Below are positions 38,801 through 47,636 of a stretch of 64,000 bases of DNA, piece after piece (position 1 is the first letter of the stretch; each line of letters opens with the position of its first letter). The DNA is from Pseudomonas monsensis. GTDB taxonomy: Bacteria > Pseudomonadota > Gammaproteobacteria > Pseudomonadales > Pseudomonadaceae. The position numbers and the translations under genes are program-made. Location: contig NZ_CP077087.1 of the NCBI RefSeq assembly GCF_014268495.2, positions 1,739,501 through 1,803,500 of the forward strand, in the 5' to 3' direction. A model generated the notes under the pieces. It did not search any database and had not been told where the DNA came from. It worked only from the letters and a program-made list of their open reading frames with translations.

Positions 38801-41430
38801 ACCACGGCAATGATTTACTTGATGGTGGAGCGGGCGATGACACACTTCAGGGAATGGGGGGCTCCGACACCCTGATCGGTGGAGCAGGAGCTGACGCGCT
38901 GGATGGTGATGTGTCCAACCTGCAGTCAGGTGGAATTAACAATGATTACCTTCAAGGCGATGAAGGAAACGATACCCTTCTAGGAGGCTTGGGCGCCGAC
39001 ACGCTTTATGGCGGCGCAGATGATGACATTTTATCCGGCGACTACGCGCAGACAGCCGAAGCCGAACATGGCGCAGATTATCTGGACGGTGGTTCAGGCA
39101 ACGATACCTTGCTGGGCGGTGGTGGCAATGACACGTTATTGGGCGGGGAGGGTGTAGACCACCTTCGTGGGGATTCCGGCAATAACGTTTTTGATGGCGG
39201 GGCCGGTAACGACGTGATGGAGGGCCATGACGGCGCTGATGTTTACTATTTCGGGGTGGGTGATGGTCTTGACGTTATCACCGATTCAGGTGGCAGCAAT
39301 GTCATCAAGTTCGGTGCCGGGTTCTCTGCGGAAAGTTTGAAAGCCGACATTATCGAAGTTGCCGTCGGCACAGTATTGCGGCTGGCCAATGGCGCGGGCG
39401 ACGCGATACTCATCAAGAGTCACGAGCAGTGGAAGGATTCCACATTCTGTTTCAGCGATGGCGTTGTACTTGGTTATGAGGATGTCCTGCGCAAAACATT
39501 GCCGCCGATAAAGGTGCCCGAGTCACCTGTACCGGAAGTTGTAACCGCCACAGGAATCCAGCAAAGCAAAGTTGAAGACCCGGTTCAGCCAGACGATGTA
39601 ACCATCGCGGCGCAACGCCCTGTGGCATCTGATCACCCCGTTGACTGGACTGAAAAATTCCTCGCGCAAATCAAATCCAAGCGCTACGCCCGCAAACACG
39701 CCACAGGTTTCACCTTGAGTGATCAAGGCGTCTGGGTTCGCAGTCATATCACGACTAGCGACACCGGTTTCATCACTCACACCGAGCTGAGCGATGACGG
39801 CGTTGAAGCGGGAACACTGTCTGAAACGCCGCCATGGATGAAGGTTGATGCAGGGCATGCCGTGGTCAGTGAAAGGCAGTCGAAAACCACAACTCGTGTC
39901 GAACATAAACAGGTGAAAGCCGATGGGACGATAGCCTCTTCAAGTCAGGCGCCTCGCTATTATCGATCCGGCTCGGCCAACGGCTTTTCATTCAATACGG
40001 GAGATGTATTGGTTGAAGACCGTAAGGAATCCGGCGCGCTTGAGGGCTGGTACATCTATCCGGCAGCAAGCTTCGGTTCGGGGGAAACGGTGCCCAAGGC
40101 GTTTCGCTGGGATGTCACAACTGAAACGATCAAACGCAAAATCGTCCCTGGCGACGATGCCGGCGGGCGAGTCAACGTCGAAGTGGAAAACGTTTTCCAC
40201 GGCGGCGCGGGAGACGATCTGATTGTCGCTTATGCAGGCTCCCCACTTGACTACGGCACTGTCGGCGACAGAACGCCGGGCGCGTTTTTATCCGCAGGTG
40301 CAGGTGACGACACCTTGCTGGGCTCCGAGGGCGCCGACTATCTGGTCAGCGGGGCAGGGGATGATTGGCTTTACGGTGAAGACGGTGCCGACACCTACAT
40401 CGTGCAAGCGCACGCCGGAGCAACTACCACGATTGCGGATGTGCCGAACCCTGTTTTCCACCGAGCAGAAGTTGGCGCAGCGGGGTGGAAAGACGAGTAC
40501 GGATTGATCGATCAGGACACTGTCGTCCTTCCAGCAGATGCGCAGCGCGATGCACTGCAATTGAGCTGGGGTGCTGCGCTGATAGAAACCACGCATGTCG
40601 AGCTGGAACCCAACCCAGGTCGCGGGGCACACCGCAATCCGCCAAGAGCGAAAATGCTCCATCCGACACTCGATATCAATTGGGGTGGGATACAGAAAGT
40701 TCGCATCGTCTTGCCCCTCAATGGTGAACTTGAGGGGGCCGGGATTGAGCTCTTGAATTTCTCCGATGGGTCGGTCGTGAGTTTGAAACAACTCTTGGAG
40801 TCAAGTCAGCTGGGCCCCGCGCCCGAGACTTTTCATACGGGGGTAACCGTTAACAATTCAATGCGTTTTACGTCTCTGCGAGACGGACGGGCGTTGCCGT
40901 TAGTCGGTGGTCGAGGCAACGACACGATAAGCGGCGCGGGGGAAATCCGAGGCATGGAAGGGGATGACGTGCTCACGGGCAGCCCCGGTGATGATCTGCT
41001 GTTGGGTGGGCCGGGCAATGACACGCTAACCGGCGGCGCCGGAAATGATATCTACCGATACGATGGCCTCGGCAGGGACGTGATCATCAATCGGGGAGAC
41101 GGCCTTGACGGAATCGACTTTTCCGAGCGCAGGCTGACGATCGACAACTTGAAGTTTCACCGTGAGCGCGATGATCTGGTGATCGTGGTGGATTACGGCA
41201 TGGCACCGAAAATCCGGGTTTCCAATCATTTTGCCGCAGTCGAAAGCGCTATCGGCTTCATAAGAGTCAGCGAAGGAACAGCGACTCAAGACTACAGTGA
41301 GATGCAGATTGCTGAACGTCTGCATCCTCTTCCGCCATTGAGGGATGTCGAAGACATTTTGATAAAGGGCGACGAAGAAGCGCAGCAGGCGATGACGGAG
41401 ATCATTCAGTTTTACGAGCTGAATGTCTGA
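35887..41430 (+). CDS. Large RTX calcium-binding protein
   Basis: An 1847-residue protein without an N-terminal signal peptide. An N-terminal region of about 460 residues has no obvious catalytic motif. RTX nonapeptides (GGxGxDxL) follow in four blocks, at about residues 461-540, 670-1120, 1435-1505 and 1673-1725, more than 40 units by eye. HCBP-related segments follow several blocks (for example LKFHRERDDLVIVVDYG). A non-repeat insert (FTLSDQGVWVRSHITTSDTG onward) separates blocks 2 and 3. Such proteins leave by type I secretion and fold on Ca2+; no T1SS genes are adjacent. Adhesin or toxin role is undecided. Confidence 0.88.
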   Translation: MSYVFSDLEKSEILNAANVCKGLMFDSEDTEYLALKLTGASCAPLYQKLFDIIGLRVSEVTVVDNETGKILKSARLWLAVAIDANGGNGAYSALIRGYTSRQGELRLNKIFSEELMQLSSNQVAANFINTLIDGSLAGRLAPWTVPSISQIAEIDASAIGKALFSEDCGETDTAVSHNAGWSGTVGFSLLGGAPPYETWRLISAGDSQGEDGGPPTQTKANRLDDYKNILFAIDSYSVGLRAAISNFGVNPLQSLLSVVPEQINIALASGSLNPLIQHVVKGTPVSVVVDLILRYGQNEFLDMFKRTYDGDSAAPPTTDETFATNAYAFFSAFSPEQSQSIVTRSIGEYGNANSWAKLAGESTPIGLSLRNSLKQLSEIVIERDDGYSGRGLELYDPLTGEGFITAQWLADRAQMLARLIARTQGSFGEHSLQKFSYSDLASAKQVPMTTGVLNPLVMFGDDGARSFVGGANTDHLYGGAGNDTINGLAGHDVIEGGRGNDLLGGGDGNDALYGMAGDDVLVGGKGNDSLIGGEGSDRYEFSSGDGIDEIFDANVNGQLWINGSPIPSLKRRAPLSNIWSTEDQAITLTLIEELTEPTLNIKYGLNDLVVIKNFRPGMLGIRLPEHQDHTVSAPDLVLQGDWKAKDIDPNVPGDQFSYDELGNALLLPNVKQRNKADVLYGSAKDDIILGLGGSDRLFGKDGNDQLFGDKQTTLEKAMAAGDSKGKAARGDWLDGGAGHDLLIGTASQDVLLGGNDRDTLIGGAGDDVLSGDETTGALEQKWGFKRVDVLIDGGVTSHRTVLSKASFNSSTQGDNDVLYGQGGSDVLNGGWGEDLLDGGTEDDLLGGDGGDDTLAGGSGNDTIMGDNLDWGGGLQSKHHGNDVLDGGSGDDWLAGNGGNDAIYGGPGNDTLKGDDDVLNGVAGDAAHFFGSDLLDGGAGDDTLWGGGADDLLFGGEGNDALAGDYAEHPIRYHGNDLLDGGAGDDTLQGMGGSDTLIGGAGADALDGDVSNLQSGGINNDYLQGDEGNDTLLGGLGADTLYGGADDDILSGDYAQTAEAEHGADYLDGGSGNDTLLGGGGNDTLLGGEGVDHLRGDSGNNVFDGGAGNDVMEGHDGADVYYFGVGDGLDVITDSGGSNVIKFGAGFSAESLKADIIEVAVGTVLRLANGAGDAILIKSHEQWKDSTFCFSDGVVLGYEDVLRKTLPPIKVPESPVPEVVTATGIQQSKVEDPVQPDDVTIAAQRPVASDHPVDWTEKFLAQIKSKRYARKHATGFTLSDQGVWVRSHITTSDTGFITHTELSDDGVEAGTLSETPPWMKVDAGHAVVSERQSKTTTRVEHKQVKADGTIASSSQAPRYYRSGSANGFSFNTGDVLVEDRKESGALEGWYIYPAASFGSGETVPKAFRWDVTTETIKRKIVPGDDAGGRVNVEVENVFHGGAGDDLIVAYAGSPLDYGTVGDRTPGAFLSAGAGDDTLLGSEGADYLVSGAGDDWLYGEDGADTYIVQAHAGATTTIADVPNPVFHRAEVGAAGWKDEYGLIDQDTVVLPADAQRDALQLSWGAALIETTHVELEPNPGRGAHRNPPRAKMLHPTLDINWGGIQKVRIVLPLNGELEGAGIELLNFSDGSVVSLKQLLESSQLGPAPETFHTGVTVNNSMRFTSLRDGRALPLVGGRGNDTISGAGEIRGMEGDDVLTGSPGDDLLLGGPGNDTLTGGAGNDIYRYDGLGRDVIINRGDGLDGIDFSERRLTIDNLKFHRERDDLVIVVDYGMAPKIRVSNHFAAVESAIGFIRVSEGTATQDYSEMQIAERLHPLPPLRDVEDILIKGDEEAQQAMTEIIQFYELNV

Positions 41431-41498
41431 GTTCTATGGCGACCGATTGAGCCAGCTCGCGATGGGAATCCTGTCGTCATCGCGAGCATCGCGTCAGT

Positions 41499-42611
41499 TC
41501 AATACTGCGTCAGATCCGCCAACGGATGGCGCCCCTCCCAGACCTTGTGAAAGTGCGCCTCGACCACCGCATCCGGCACGCTGCTGACGTCCGGCCAATG
41601 CCAGTGCGGCTTCTGATCCTTGTCGATCAACCGCGCCCTGACGCCTTCGCTGAATTCCGGATGCCGGCAGCAATTGAGGCTCAGGGTGTATTCCATCTGA
41701 AAGACTTCCGCCAGCGACAGGTGCCGGGCGCGGCGGATCTGCTCCCAGACCAGATGCGCGGTCAGCGGTGAACCTTCGCTCAGGGTTTTCGCCGCTCGGG
41801 CGATCAGCGGATCGTGGCTGTCGCGTTGCAGGCTGATGGCTTTCCAGGCGCAGGTTACGTCGCTCACGTCCAGTAACTCATCAATCTGCTGCCGACGCGG
41901 CAACCACTGTGCTTCAGGCATTTGCGCCACGGCTTCCTGCTGCAAGGCCTTGAGCAGACTGTTGAGCTGCATGTCGGTCTGTTCCTGCCAATTCAGTTGC
42001 AGCAAGCCTTCGATCAGCTCCGGTTGCTGTTCGTCGAGCAGGAACCGGTCGGCCAGATCCAGGTCAATCGCATCGCGGCCGTTCATGTGCGCGCCGGTCA
42101 GGCCGAGGAACAAACCGAGCTTGCCCGGCAGGCGCGCGAGAAACCAACTGGCGCCGACATCCGGATACAGACCGATGGTGATTTCCGGCATCGCCAAACG
42201 GCTGCTCGGCGTGACGATCCGCGTGCTCGCGCCTTGCAGCAGGCCCATGCCGCCGCCCAGCACGTAACCGTGGCCCCAGCCGATCAACGGTTTCGGGTAG
42301 GTGTGCAGGCTGTAATCCAGGCGGTATTCCGCCGCGAAAAACTGTGCGGCCAGCGGCGGTACTTCGCCAGGGTGGGCGCGACAGGCTTCGACCAGACTGC
42401 GCACCTCGCCGCCGGCGCAGAACGCCTTTGCGCCATTGCCGCGCAGCAGTACGCAGACGATTTGCGGATCCTTGGCCCAGGCGTTCAATTTGTCGCTCAG
42501 GGCGTTGATCATCGGCAGCGACAGCGCGTTCAGGGATTTTTCAGCATCCAGGCTGGCGATACCGAGGCGGGCACCGTCGGTGCCGGTGAGTTCTTCGAAG
42601 TGCAGATTCAT
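41499..42611 (-). CDS. Enoyl-CoA hydratase/isomerase family, 3-hydroxyisobutyryl-CoA hydrolase-like
   Basis: A 370-residue crotonase-fold enzyme of the ECH_2 (HIBCH) type. The oxyanion-hole segments are KAFCAGGEVRSLVEA and GHGYVLGGGMGLLQGA. The catalytic glutamate lies in LAMPEITIGLYPDVGASWFL, a signature shared with 3-hydroxyisobutyryl-CoA hydrolases. The length is the HIBCH length, longer than simple hydratases (about 260). It would act in valine catabolism or a related acyl-CoA route. In other pseudomonads an enoyl-CoA hydratase gene also lies near ung. Confidence 0.85.
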   Translation of the reverse strand: MNLHFEELTGTDGARLGIASLDAEKSLNALSLPMINALSDKLNAWAKDPQIVCVLLRGNGAKAFCAGGEVRSLVEACRAHPGEVPPLAAQFFAAEYRLDYSLHTYPKPLIGWGHGYVLGGGMGLLQGASTRIVTPSSRLAMPEITIGLYPDVGASWFLARLPGKLGLFLGLTGAHMNGRDAIDLDLADRFLLDEQQPELIEGLLQLNWQEQTDMQLNSLLKALQQEAVAQMPEAQWLPRRQQIDELLDVSDVTCAWKAISLQRDSHDPLIARAAKTLSEGSPLTAHLVWEQIRRARHLSLAEVFQMEYTLSLNCCRHPEFSEGVRARLIDKDQKPHWHWPDVSSVPDAVVEAHFHKVWEGRHPLADLTQY

Positions 42612-42743
42612 CGTGACCTCGATCGGGAATTTGAACGATCAGTATGATCGTTGCGTGGGAAAGTGCCGGATCTGCGTCAGATCAATTGACAAGCGTGGTC
42701 GGCTTTCCTAGGGTTCGCCCCATTGTTTTTGCCGGGTATGACC

Positions 42744-43436
42744 ATGACTGCTGACGACCGTATCAAACTCGAACCGAGCTGGAAGGAGGCACTGCGTGCT
42801 GAATTCGACCAGCCTTACATGGCAGAGTTGCGCAACTTTCTGCAGCAGGAGCGGGCGGCCGGCAAGGAGATCTATCCGCCGGGACCGCTGATTTTCAATG
42901 CGCTGAATTCGACGCCGCTGGATAAAGTCAAAGTGGTGATCCTCGGCCAGGACCCGTATCACGGCCCGGGTCAGGCCCACGGCTTGTGCTTCTCGGTGCA
43001 ACCGGGCGTGCCGGCGCCACCGTCGCTGGTCAACATCTATAAAGAGTTGAAACGCGACCTGAACATCGACATCCCCAACCACGGTTACCTGCAGAGCTGG
43101 GCCGATCAGGGCGTGTTGATGCTCAATACCACCATGACCGTCGAGCGTGCCAACGCCAATGCGCACAAGGACAGGGGCTGGCAGTTTTTCACCGACCGGA
43201 TCATTGAACTGGTCAGCGAGCGCCAGCCGCATCTGGTGTTCATGCTCTGGGGCGCCCATGCGCAGAGCAAGCAGAAGCTGATTGATGCAACCAAACATCT
43301 GGTACTGACGTCGGTGCATCCGTCGCCGTTGTCGGCGTATCGTGGCTTCCTGGGCTGCGGGCACTTCAGCCGGACCAACAAGTTTCTTGAGCAGAATGGC
43401 GAGACGCCGATCGAGTGGCGGCTTCCTCCGATCTGA
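42744..43436 (+). CDS. ung: Uracil-DNA glycosylase
   Basis: A 230-residue family 1 UDG that removes uracil from DNA in base-excision repair. The water-activating motif GQDPYHGPGQAHGLCFSV has Asp70. The leucine-loop motif HPSPLSAYRGFLGCGHFS near the C-terminus and LMLNTTMTVE are also present. ATGs at 42738 and 42744 are both possible; 42744 (MTADDRIKLE) matches the usual Pseudomonas Ung start. It is monocistronic, followed by a REP pair. Confidence 0.95.
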   Translation: MTADDRIKLEPSWKEALRAEFDQPYMAELRNFLQQERAAGKEIYPPGPLIFNALNSTPLDKVKVVILGQDPYHGPGQAHGLCFSVQPGVPAPPSLVNIYKELKRDLNIDIPNHGYLQSWADQGVLMLNTTMTVERANANAHKDRGWQFFTDRIIELVSERQPHLVFMLWGAHAQSKQKLIDATKHLVLTSVHPSPLSAYRGFLGCGHFSRTNKFLEQNGETPIEWRLPPI

Positions 43437-43454
43437 TGGCGGTCTGAAGGGCCC

Positions 43455-43548
43455 CATCGCTGGCAAGCCAGCTCCCACAGGTTTTTGGGGGGTGCCCATA
43501 GTCTGTGGCAGCCACAAGAACCTGTGGGAGTTGGCTTGCCAGCGATGA
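43455..43548. repeat. REP inverted pair
   Basis: Facing REP copies catcgctggcaagccagctc and gtgggagttggcttgccagc, about 35 bases apart. They lie between the convergent ung and AbrB-type permease genes. Confidence 0.85.
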
Positions 43549-43561
43549 AGTCGACTCGGTG

Positions 43562-44596
43562 CTACTCGGGATTACGGTTCCAGTACTTGAACAACGGCTC
43601 CGCCAGAAACAGCACAAACAACAGCCGCATCACCTGCATCGCCGTCACCAGCGGCACCGACAGTTGCAGGGTTTCCGCCGTCAGGCTCATTTCGGCAATG
43701 CCGCCGGGCATCATGCCCAGGGTCAGCGAGCGCAGATCCAGGTGGGTCAGCGCACTCAAGCCCAATGCGGCCAACGTGGCGATCAACATGGTCAGTGCCG
43801 TGCCGATCAAGGTACGGCCCATGAACGACGGTGCACGGCGGAAGAACTGCCGGTTGAAGTGGCAACCCAGACCGCTGCCGATCAGCCACTGGCCAATCTG
43901 ACTGCCGCCATTGGGCAAACCGATGTGCAGGTCCCAGCCAATACTCACCGCCGCACTCACCAGCAACGGCCCGAACAGCCACGGGTTGGGTTGACGCAGA
44001 CGTTGCCAGAGCCACGCGAGCAGGGCGCCTGCCGGGAACAGAATCGCCAGCCAGCGCCAGTCGACGCTGCCGGCGTGAGCGATCGGCGTGCCATCGCCGA
44101 GCAGGTACTTGAACGCGGCCGGCACACACAGCACCACCACCAGTACCCGCAGACTCTGCCCCGCCGCGACATGGCTGAGCATCGCGCCATTGCGCGCGCC
44201 GAGGTTGACCATCTCCCCGGAACCGCCGGGCATGCTGGAGAAGAATGCCGTGGCGCGATCTTCGCCGGTGCGGCGCATCAGCCAGACGCCGACCACCGCC
44301 GACAGACTCGTGACCAGCGCGCCGAAGAAGATCAAACCGAAATGACTGAGTACCTGCTCCATCACCACCGGGGTGAAGTGCAGGCCGATACCGATGCCGA
44401 CGATCCACTGGCCGCACTTGCGGCCGCCAGGGATTTCCGTGAGCTGCCAGGGCGTCAGGCAGCGCACCAGGATGATCGCCAGCAACGAGCCGACCATCCA
44501 CGGTAGCGGCCAGCCGATCTGACTGGCGAGATAACCGCCGAGCAGACCGACCAGCGGGGTGCCCCACCAGGATTTGAGCGCGGAGCGATCAAACAT
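43562..44596 (-). CDS. AbrB family membrane protein (putative ammonia monooxygenase/transporter)
   Basis: A 344-residue inner-membrane protein with about ten hydrophobic segments in two similar halves. The duplicated signatures are FSSMPGGSGEMVNLGARNG and LTLGMMPGGIAEMSLTAETLQ, the AbrB family hallmark. (This family is unrelated to the Bacillus AbrB regulator and is often misnamed ammonia monooxygenase.) The ATG at 44596 lies inside the last codons of tctA, an 8-base overlap, so it is the fourth gene of tctCBA and probably translationally coupled. Its substrate is unknown; a role in tricarboxylate transport is inferred from position. Confidence 0.85.
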   Translation of the reverse strand: MFDRSALKSWWGTPLVGLLGGYLASQIGWPLPWMVGSLLAIILVRCLTPWQLTEIPGGRKCGQWIVGIGIGLHFTPVVMEQVLSHFGLIFFGALVTSLSAVVGVWLMRRTGEDRATAFFSSMPGGSGEMVNLGARNGAMLSHVAAGQSLRVLVVVLCVPAAFKYLLGDGTPIAHAGSVDWRWLAILFPAGALLAWLWQRLRQPNPWLFGPLLVSAAVSIGWDLHIGLPNGGSQIGQWLIGSGLGCHFNRQFFRRAPSFMGRTLIGTALTMLIATLAALGLSALTHLDLRSLTLGMMPGGIAEMSLTAETLQLSVPLVTAMQVMRLLFVLFLAEPLFKYWNRNPE

Positions 44597-46103
44597 CGGC
44601 AATGGCGCGTTGCGCAGCCGCACGCTTGCGCCAGATACGGATGATCGGCATCAACAGCATGATCCCCGTCAACACCCAGCAACCGACGGTGATCGGGCTC
44701 GACCAGAGGATTTCCAGCGCACCGTTGGAGATCGACAGGGCGCGACGCAGGTTCTGCTCCATCAGTTCGCCAAGGATGAACCCCAGCAGCAGCGGCGACA
44801 GCGGGAAGTCCAGCTTGCGCAGGATGTAGCCGAAGATGCCGATACCGATCATCAGGAACAGGTCGAACGTGGTGGCGTGCACCGCGTAGACGCCGATCCC
44901 GGTGATGATCGCGATGACCGGCACCAGTGCCCAGTTCGGCACGGCGAGAATGCGGGTGAAGATGCGGATCATCGGGATGTTGAGGATCACCAGCATGATG
45001 TTGGCAATGAACAGCGACGCGATCAGGCCCCAGACGATGTCCGGTTGTTGCTGGAACAGCAGCGGGCCCGGGGTGATGTTGTACAGCGACAGGGCGCCGA
45101 TCATCACCGCCGTGGTACCTGAGCCGGGAACGCCGAGGGTCAGCATCGGCACCAGCGCACCGCAGGCTGCGCCGCCGATCGCGGTTTCCGGCGCGGCGAG
45201 GCCACGGGCATCCCCTTCACCGAACTTGCCGCTGGCGCCGGCCAGACGTTTCTCGGTCATATAGGCCACGGCACTGGCGAGGGTCGCGCCGGCACCCGGC
45301 AACACGCCCATGATGAAACCCAGCACGCCGCAACGGACGTTGACTGCGAACACCGACGCCGCTTCCTTGAAGTTGAACATCATCCGGCCGGTGGCTTTCA
45401 CCGCTTCCTGGCCGTGGTGGGTTTTTTCCAGCAGCAGGAGAATTTCGCTGATCGAGAACAGGCCCAGCACCAGCACCACGAACTGAATGCCGTCGGTCAG
45501 GTGAATGTTGTCGCCGGTAAAGCGGTACACGCCGCTGTTGGCATCAATGCCGACCGTTGACAGGAACAGACCGATCAACGCCGCAATGAATGTTTTCAGC
45601 GGACGGTCACCGGCCATGCCGCCGAGACAGACGATCGCGAACACCATCAGCACAAAATATTCCGCCGGGCCAAAAGCAATCGCCCATTTCGCCAGCAACG
45701 GTGCGAAGAGGACCATGCCGCAGGTGGCGATGAACGCGCCAATGAACGAACTCCACGCCGACAGTGACAGCGCCACACCGGCCAGGCCTTTGCGGGCCAT
45801 CGGGTAGCCGTCGAGGGTGGTCATCACGGTGGAGGCTTCGCCCGGAATGTTCAGCAGGATCGAACTGATCCGGCCGCCGTATTCGCAGCCCAGGTACACC
45901 GCCGCCAGCAGGATCAGTGCCGATTCCGGTGGCAGGCCGAGGGCAAATGCGATCGGGATCAGCAACGCCACGCCGTTGATCGGGCCCAGGCCCGGCAACA
46001 GGCCGACGACGGTGCCGATCAGCGTGCCGCACAGCGCGGTCACCAGGTTGTATGGGCTCAGCGCGACGCCGAAACCCTGACCCAAATAGCCAAGAGTATC
46101 CAT
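44589..46103 (-). CDS. tctA: Tripartite tricarboxylate transporter large membrane subunit TctA
   Basis: A 504-residue inner-membrane protein with about 12 hydrophobic segments. The family signatures are GTLIGTVVGLLPGLGPINGVALLIP near the N-terminus and GFIMGVLPGAGATLASAVAY in the second half; the repeated LPGxG is typical of TctA. It forms the translocation channel of the TTT system with TctB, powered by the ion gradient. The start at 46103 (MDTLGYLGQGFGV) lies one base from the tctB stop. Citrate or another tricarboxylate is the expected substrate. Confidence 0.94.
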   Translation of the reverse strand: MDTLGYLGQGFGVALSPYNLVTALCGTLIGTVVGLLPGLGPINGVALLIPIAFALGLPPESALILLAAVYLGCEYGGRISSILLNIPGEASTVMTTLDGYPMARKGLAGVALSLSAWSSFIGAFIATCGMVLFAPLLAKWAIAFGPAEYFVLMVFAIVCLGGMAGDRPLKTFIAALIGLFLSTVGIDANSGVYRFTGDNIHLTDGIQFVVLVLGLFSISEILLLLEKTHHGQEAVKATGRMMFNFKEAASVFAVNVRCGVLGFIMGVLPGAGATLASAVAYMTEKRLAGASGKFGEGDARGLAAPETAIGGAACGALVPMLTLGVPGSGTTAVMIGALSLYNITPGPLLFQQQPDIVWGLIASLFIANIMLVILNIPMIRIFTRILAVPNWALVPVIAIITGIGVYAVHATTFDLFLMIGIGIFGYILRKLDFPLSPLLLGFILGELMEQNLRRALSISNGALEILWSSPITVGCWVLTGIMLLMPIIRIWRKRAAAQRAIADV

Positions 46104-46104
46104 A

Positions 46105-46563
46105 TCAGTTCTCCAGAACGCTGAGCAGGCCAAGGGGCAGCGGAACGTCCATCAAACGGTCGAACAGCAAGTAAAGACCGATGGCCATCAGGCTGATGAT
46201 CACCACGCTCGGTACCCAGCGGCCGCCGTACAGGCGAGCCATCGGAACACCGGTGATGATGCTGGCGATGATGAAACCCAGCGGTTCGAACGTGCCGGCG
46301 AACACCAGCAGCAGGACGACGCAGATCGCGATCTTGGTCAGGGTTTCGCGATCCAGAGGCGGCTCGTCTTCGCTGTGTTTGATCGGTGCCGGGCGGAACA
46401 CCATGTACAGCAGCGCCAATCCCATCAGGCCGAGCATCAGCAGAGGGAAGGCGCGCGGGCCCACCGGTTCGTAGGAAAAGGCCGCCTGGTACGGCCACGC
46501 CATCAGGGCCAGGCCGGCACAGACCAGCAACAGCACCGAGGCGAAAATGCGTTGAATAAGCAT
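46105..46563 (-). CDS. tctB: Tripartite tricarboxylate transporter small membrane subunit TctB
   Basis: A 152-residue inner-membrane protein with four hydrophobic segments (RIFASVLLLVCAGLALMAW, LLMLGLMGLALLYMVF, IAICVVLLLVFAGTF, VVIISLMAIGLYLLFDRL) and the EPVGPRAFPLLMLG motif of TctB. It pairs with TctA. The ATG at 46563 follows AGGAG. The gene lies between tctC and tctA as usual. Confidence 0.92.
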   Translation of the reverse strand: MLIQRIFASVLLLVCAGLALMAWPYQAAFSYEPVGPRAFPLLMLGLMGLALLYMVFRPAPIKHSEDEPPLDRETLTKIAICVVLLLVFAGTFEPLGFIIASIITGVPMARLYGGRWVPSVVIISLMAIGLYLLFDRLMDVPLPLGLLSVLEN

Positions 46564-46619
46564 GGGAGCTCCTGTGCCGCGTCCCCGCAACCGGGAACGC
46601 AGCCGCTAGACAGAGGCGA

Positions 46620-47597
46620 TCACTGGATCAGGCCGAACTCTTTGGCCAGCACTTTGTAGTCCGCGACCTGCTTCTTCACGTAGGTGTCCAGTTCCGGGCC
46701 GGTCATGGCGAACGGGAACAGTTCACGCTGATCGCGCAGCTTGGCGAAATCCTCGGAGGCCAGCAGTTTGTCGAACGCGTCTTTCCACCAGGCGTAGTCT
46801 TCGTCGCTGACTTTCGGCCCGAGGTAGAAACCGCGCACCACTGGCCAGACGATGTCGTAGCCTTGCTCGCGAGCGGTCGGAATGTCTTTCATTTCCGGCT
46901 CGTCGAGGCGCTTGTCGGCAAACACCGCGAGCAGGCGCATGTCGCCACTCTGGATGTGCGGCATGGAGTCGGAGATGTCGGTACTGCCGACTTGAATGTG
47001 GCCGCCGAGCAGGGCGGTGGCGATTTCGCCGCCGCCTTCGAGGGCCACGTAACGCAGGTCGCGCGGGTTGATCCCGGCAGCCTTGGCGATCAGTGCGGTT
47101 TGCATCCAGTCCTGGCTGCCGACGGTGCCGCCGGAACCGATCACCACCGAGCTTGGATCTTTCTTCAGGGCCTGAACGAGATCGTCGAGGGTCTTGTAGG
47201 GCGAATCGCTTTTGACCGCGATGGCGCCGTAGCTGGTGCCGACTGCTGCCAGCCAGCGCACGTTGGTTTCATCGAAACGACCGAACTTGCCCTGCGCCAG
47301 GTTGAGCAACGAGCCGCTGGACCACGCCACCAGTGTGCCGGCGTCGGCCGGACGCTGGGCGACCACAGCGTTGTACGCCACCGCGCCGACACCGCCGGGC
47401 ATGTAGGTCACGCGCATCGGTTTGGTCAGCAGTTTTTCGTTGACCAGCGCGCTTTGCGCCAGTTTGCAGGTCAGGTCGAAACCACCGCCGGGGGAGGCCG
47501 GGGCGATGCATTCCGGACGTTTCGGTTCGGCCATGAGTTGGCCGGCGAACAGCATGACGCCAGCGGCTAGAGCAACTTTACGCAGTGATAAGTTCAT
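46620..47597 (-). CDS. tctC: Tripartite tricarboxylate transporter substrate-binding protein TctC
   Basis: A 325-residue periplasmic binding protein. The signal peptide is KVALAAGVMLFAGQLMA with cleavage before EPKRPECIAPASPGGGFD. TTT-family motifs are PASPGGGFDLTCKL near the start and DSPYKTLDDLVQALKKDPSSVVIGSGGTVGSQDW. It delivers the tricarboxylate to TctAB and commonly presents it to the TctD/E sensor system as well. A (AAC)n tract lies just upstream of its ribosome site. Confidence 0.94.
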   Translation of the reverse strand: MNLSLRKVALAAGVMLFAGQLMAEPKRPECIAPASPGGGFDLTCKLAQSALVNEKLLTKPMRVTYMPGGVGAVAYNAVVAQRPADAGTLVAWSSGSLLNLAQGKFGRFDETNVRWLAAVGTSYGAIAVKSDSPYKTLDDLVQALKKDPSSVVIGSGGTVGSQDWMQTALIAKAAGINPRDLRYVALEGGGEIATALLGGHIQVGSTDISDSMPHIQSGDMRLLAVFADKRLDEPEMKDIPTAREQGYDIVWPVVRGFYLGPKVSDEDYAWWKDAFDKLLASEDFAKLRDQRELFPFAMTGPELDTYVKKQVADYKVLAKEFGLIQ

Positions 47598-47614
47598 CTA
47601 TGTCTCCTTGGGAG

Positions 47615-47622
47615 TTGTTGTT
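47615..47622 (-). promoter_or_regulatory. Hfq/Crc-type A-rich motif in the tctC leader
   Basis: The minus strand reads AACAACAA, an exact AANAANAA catabolite-activity motif, six bases before the AAGGAG ribosome site of tctC. In pseudomonads such sites bind Hfq-Crc to block translation while preferred carbon sources are present. Confidence 0.55.
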
Positions 47623-47636
47623 ATGGACGTACTGAA

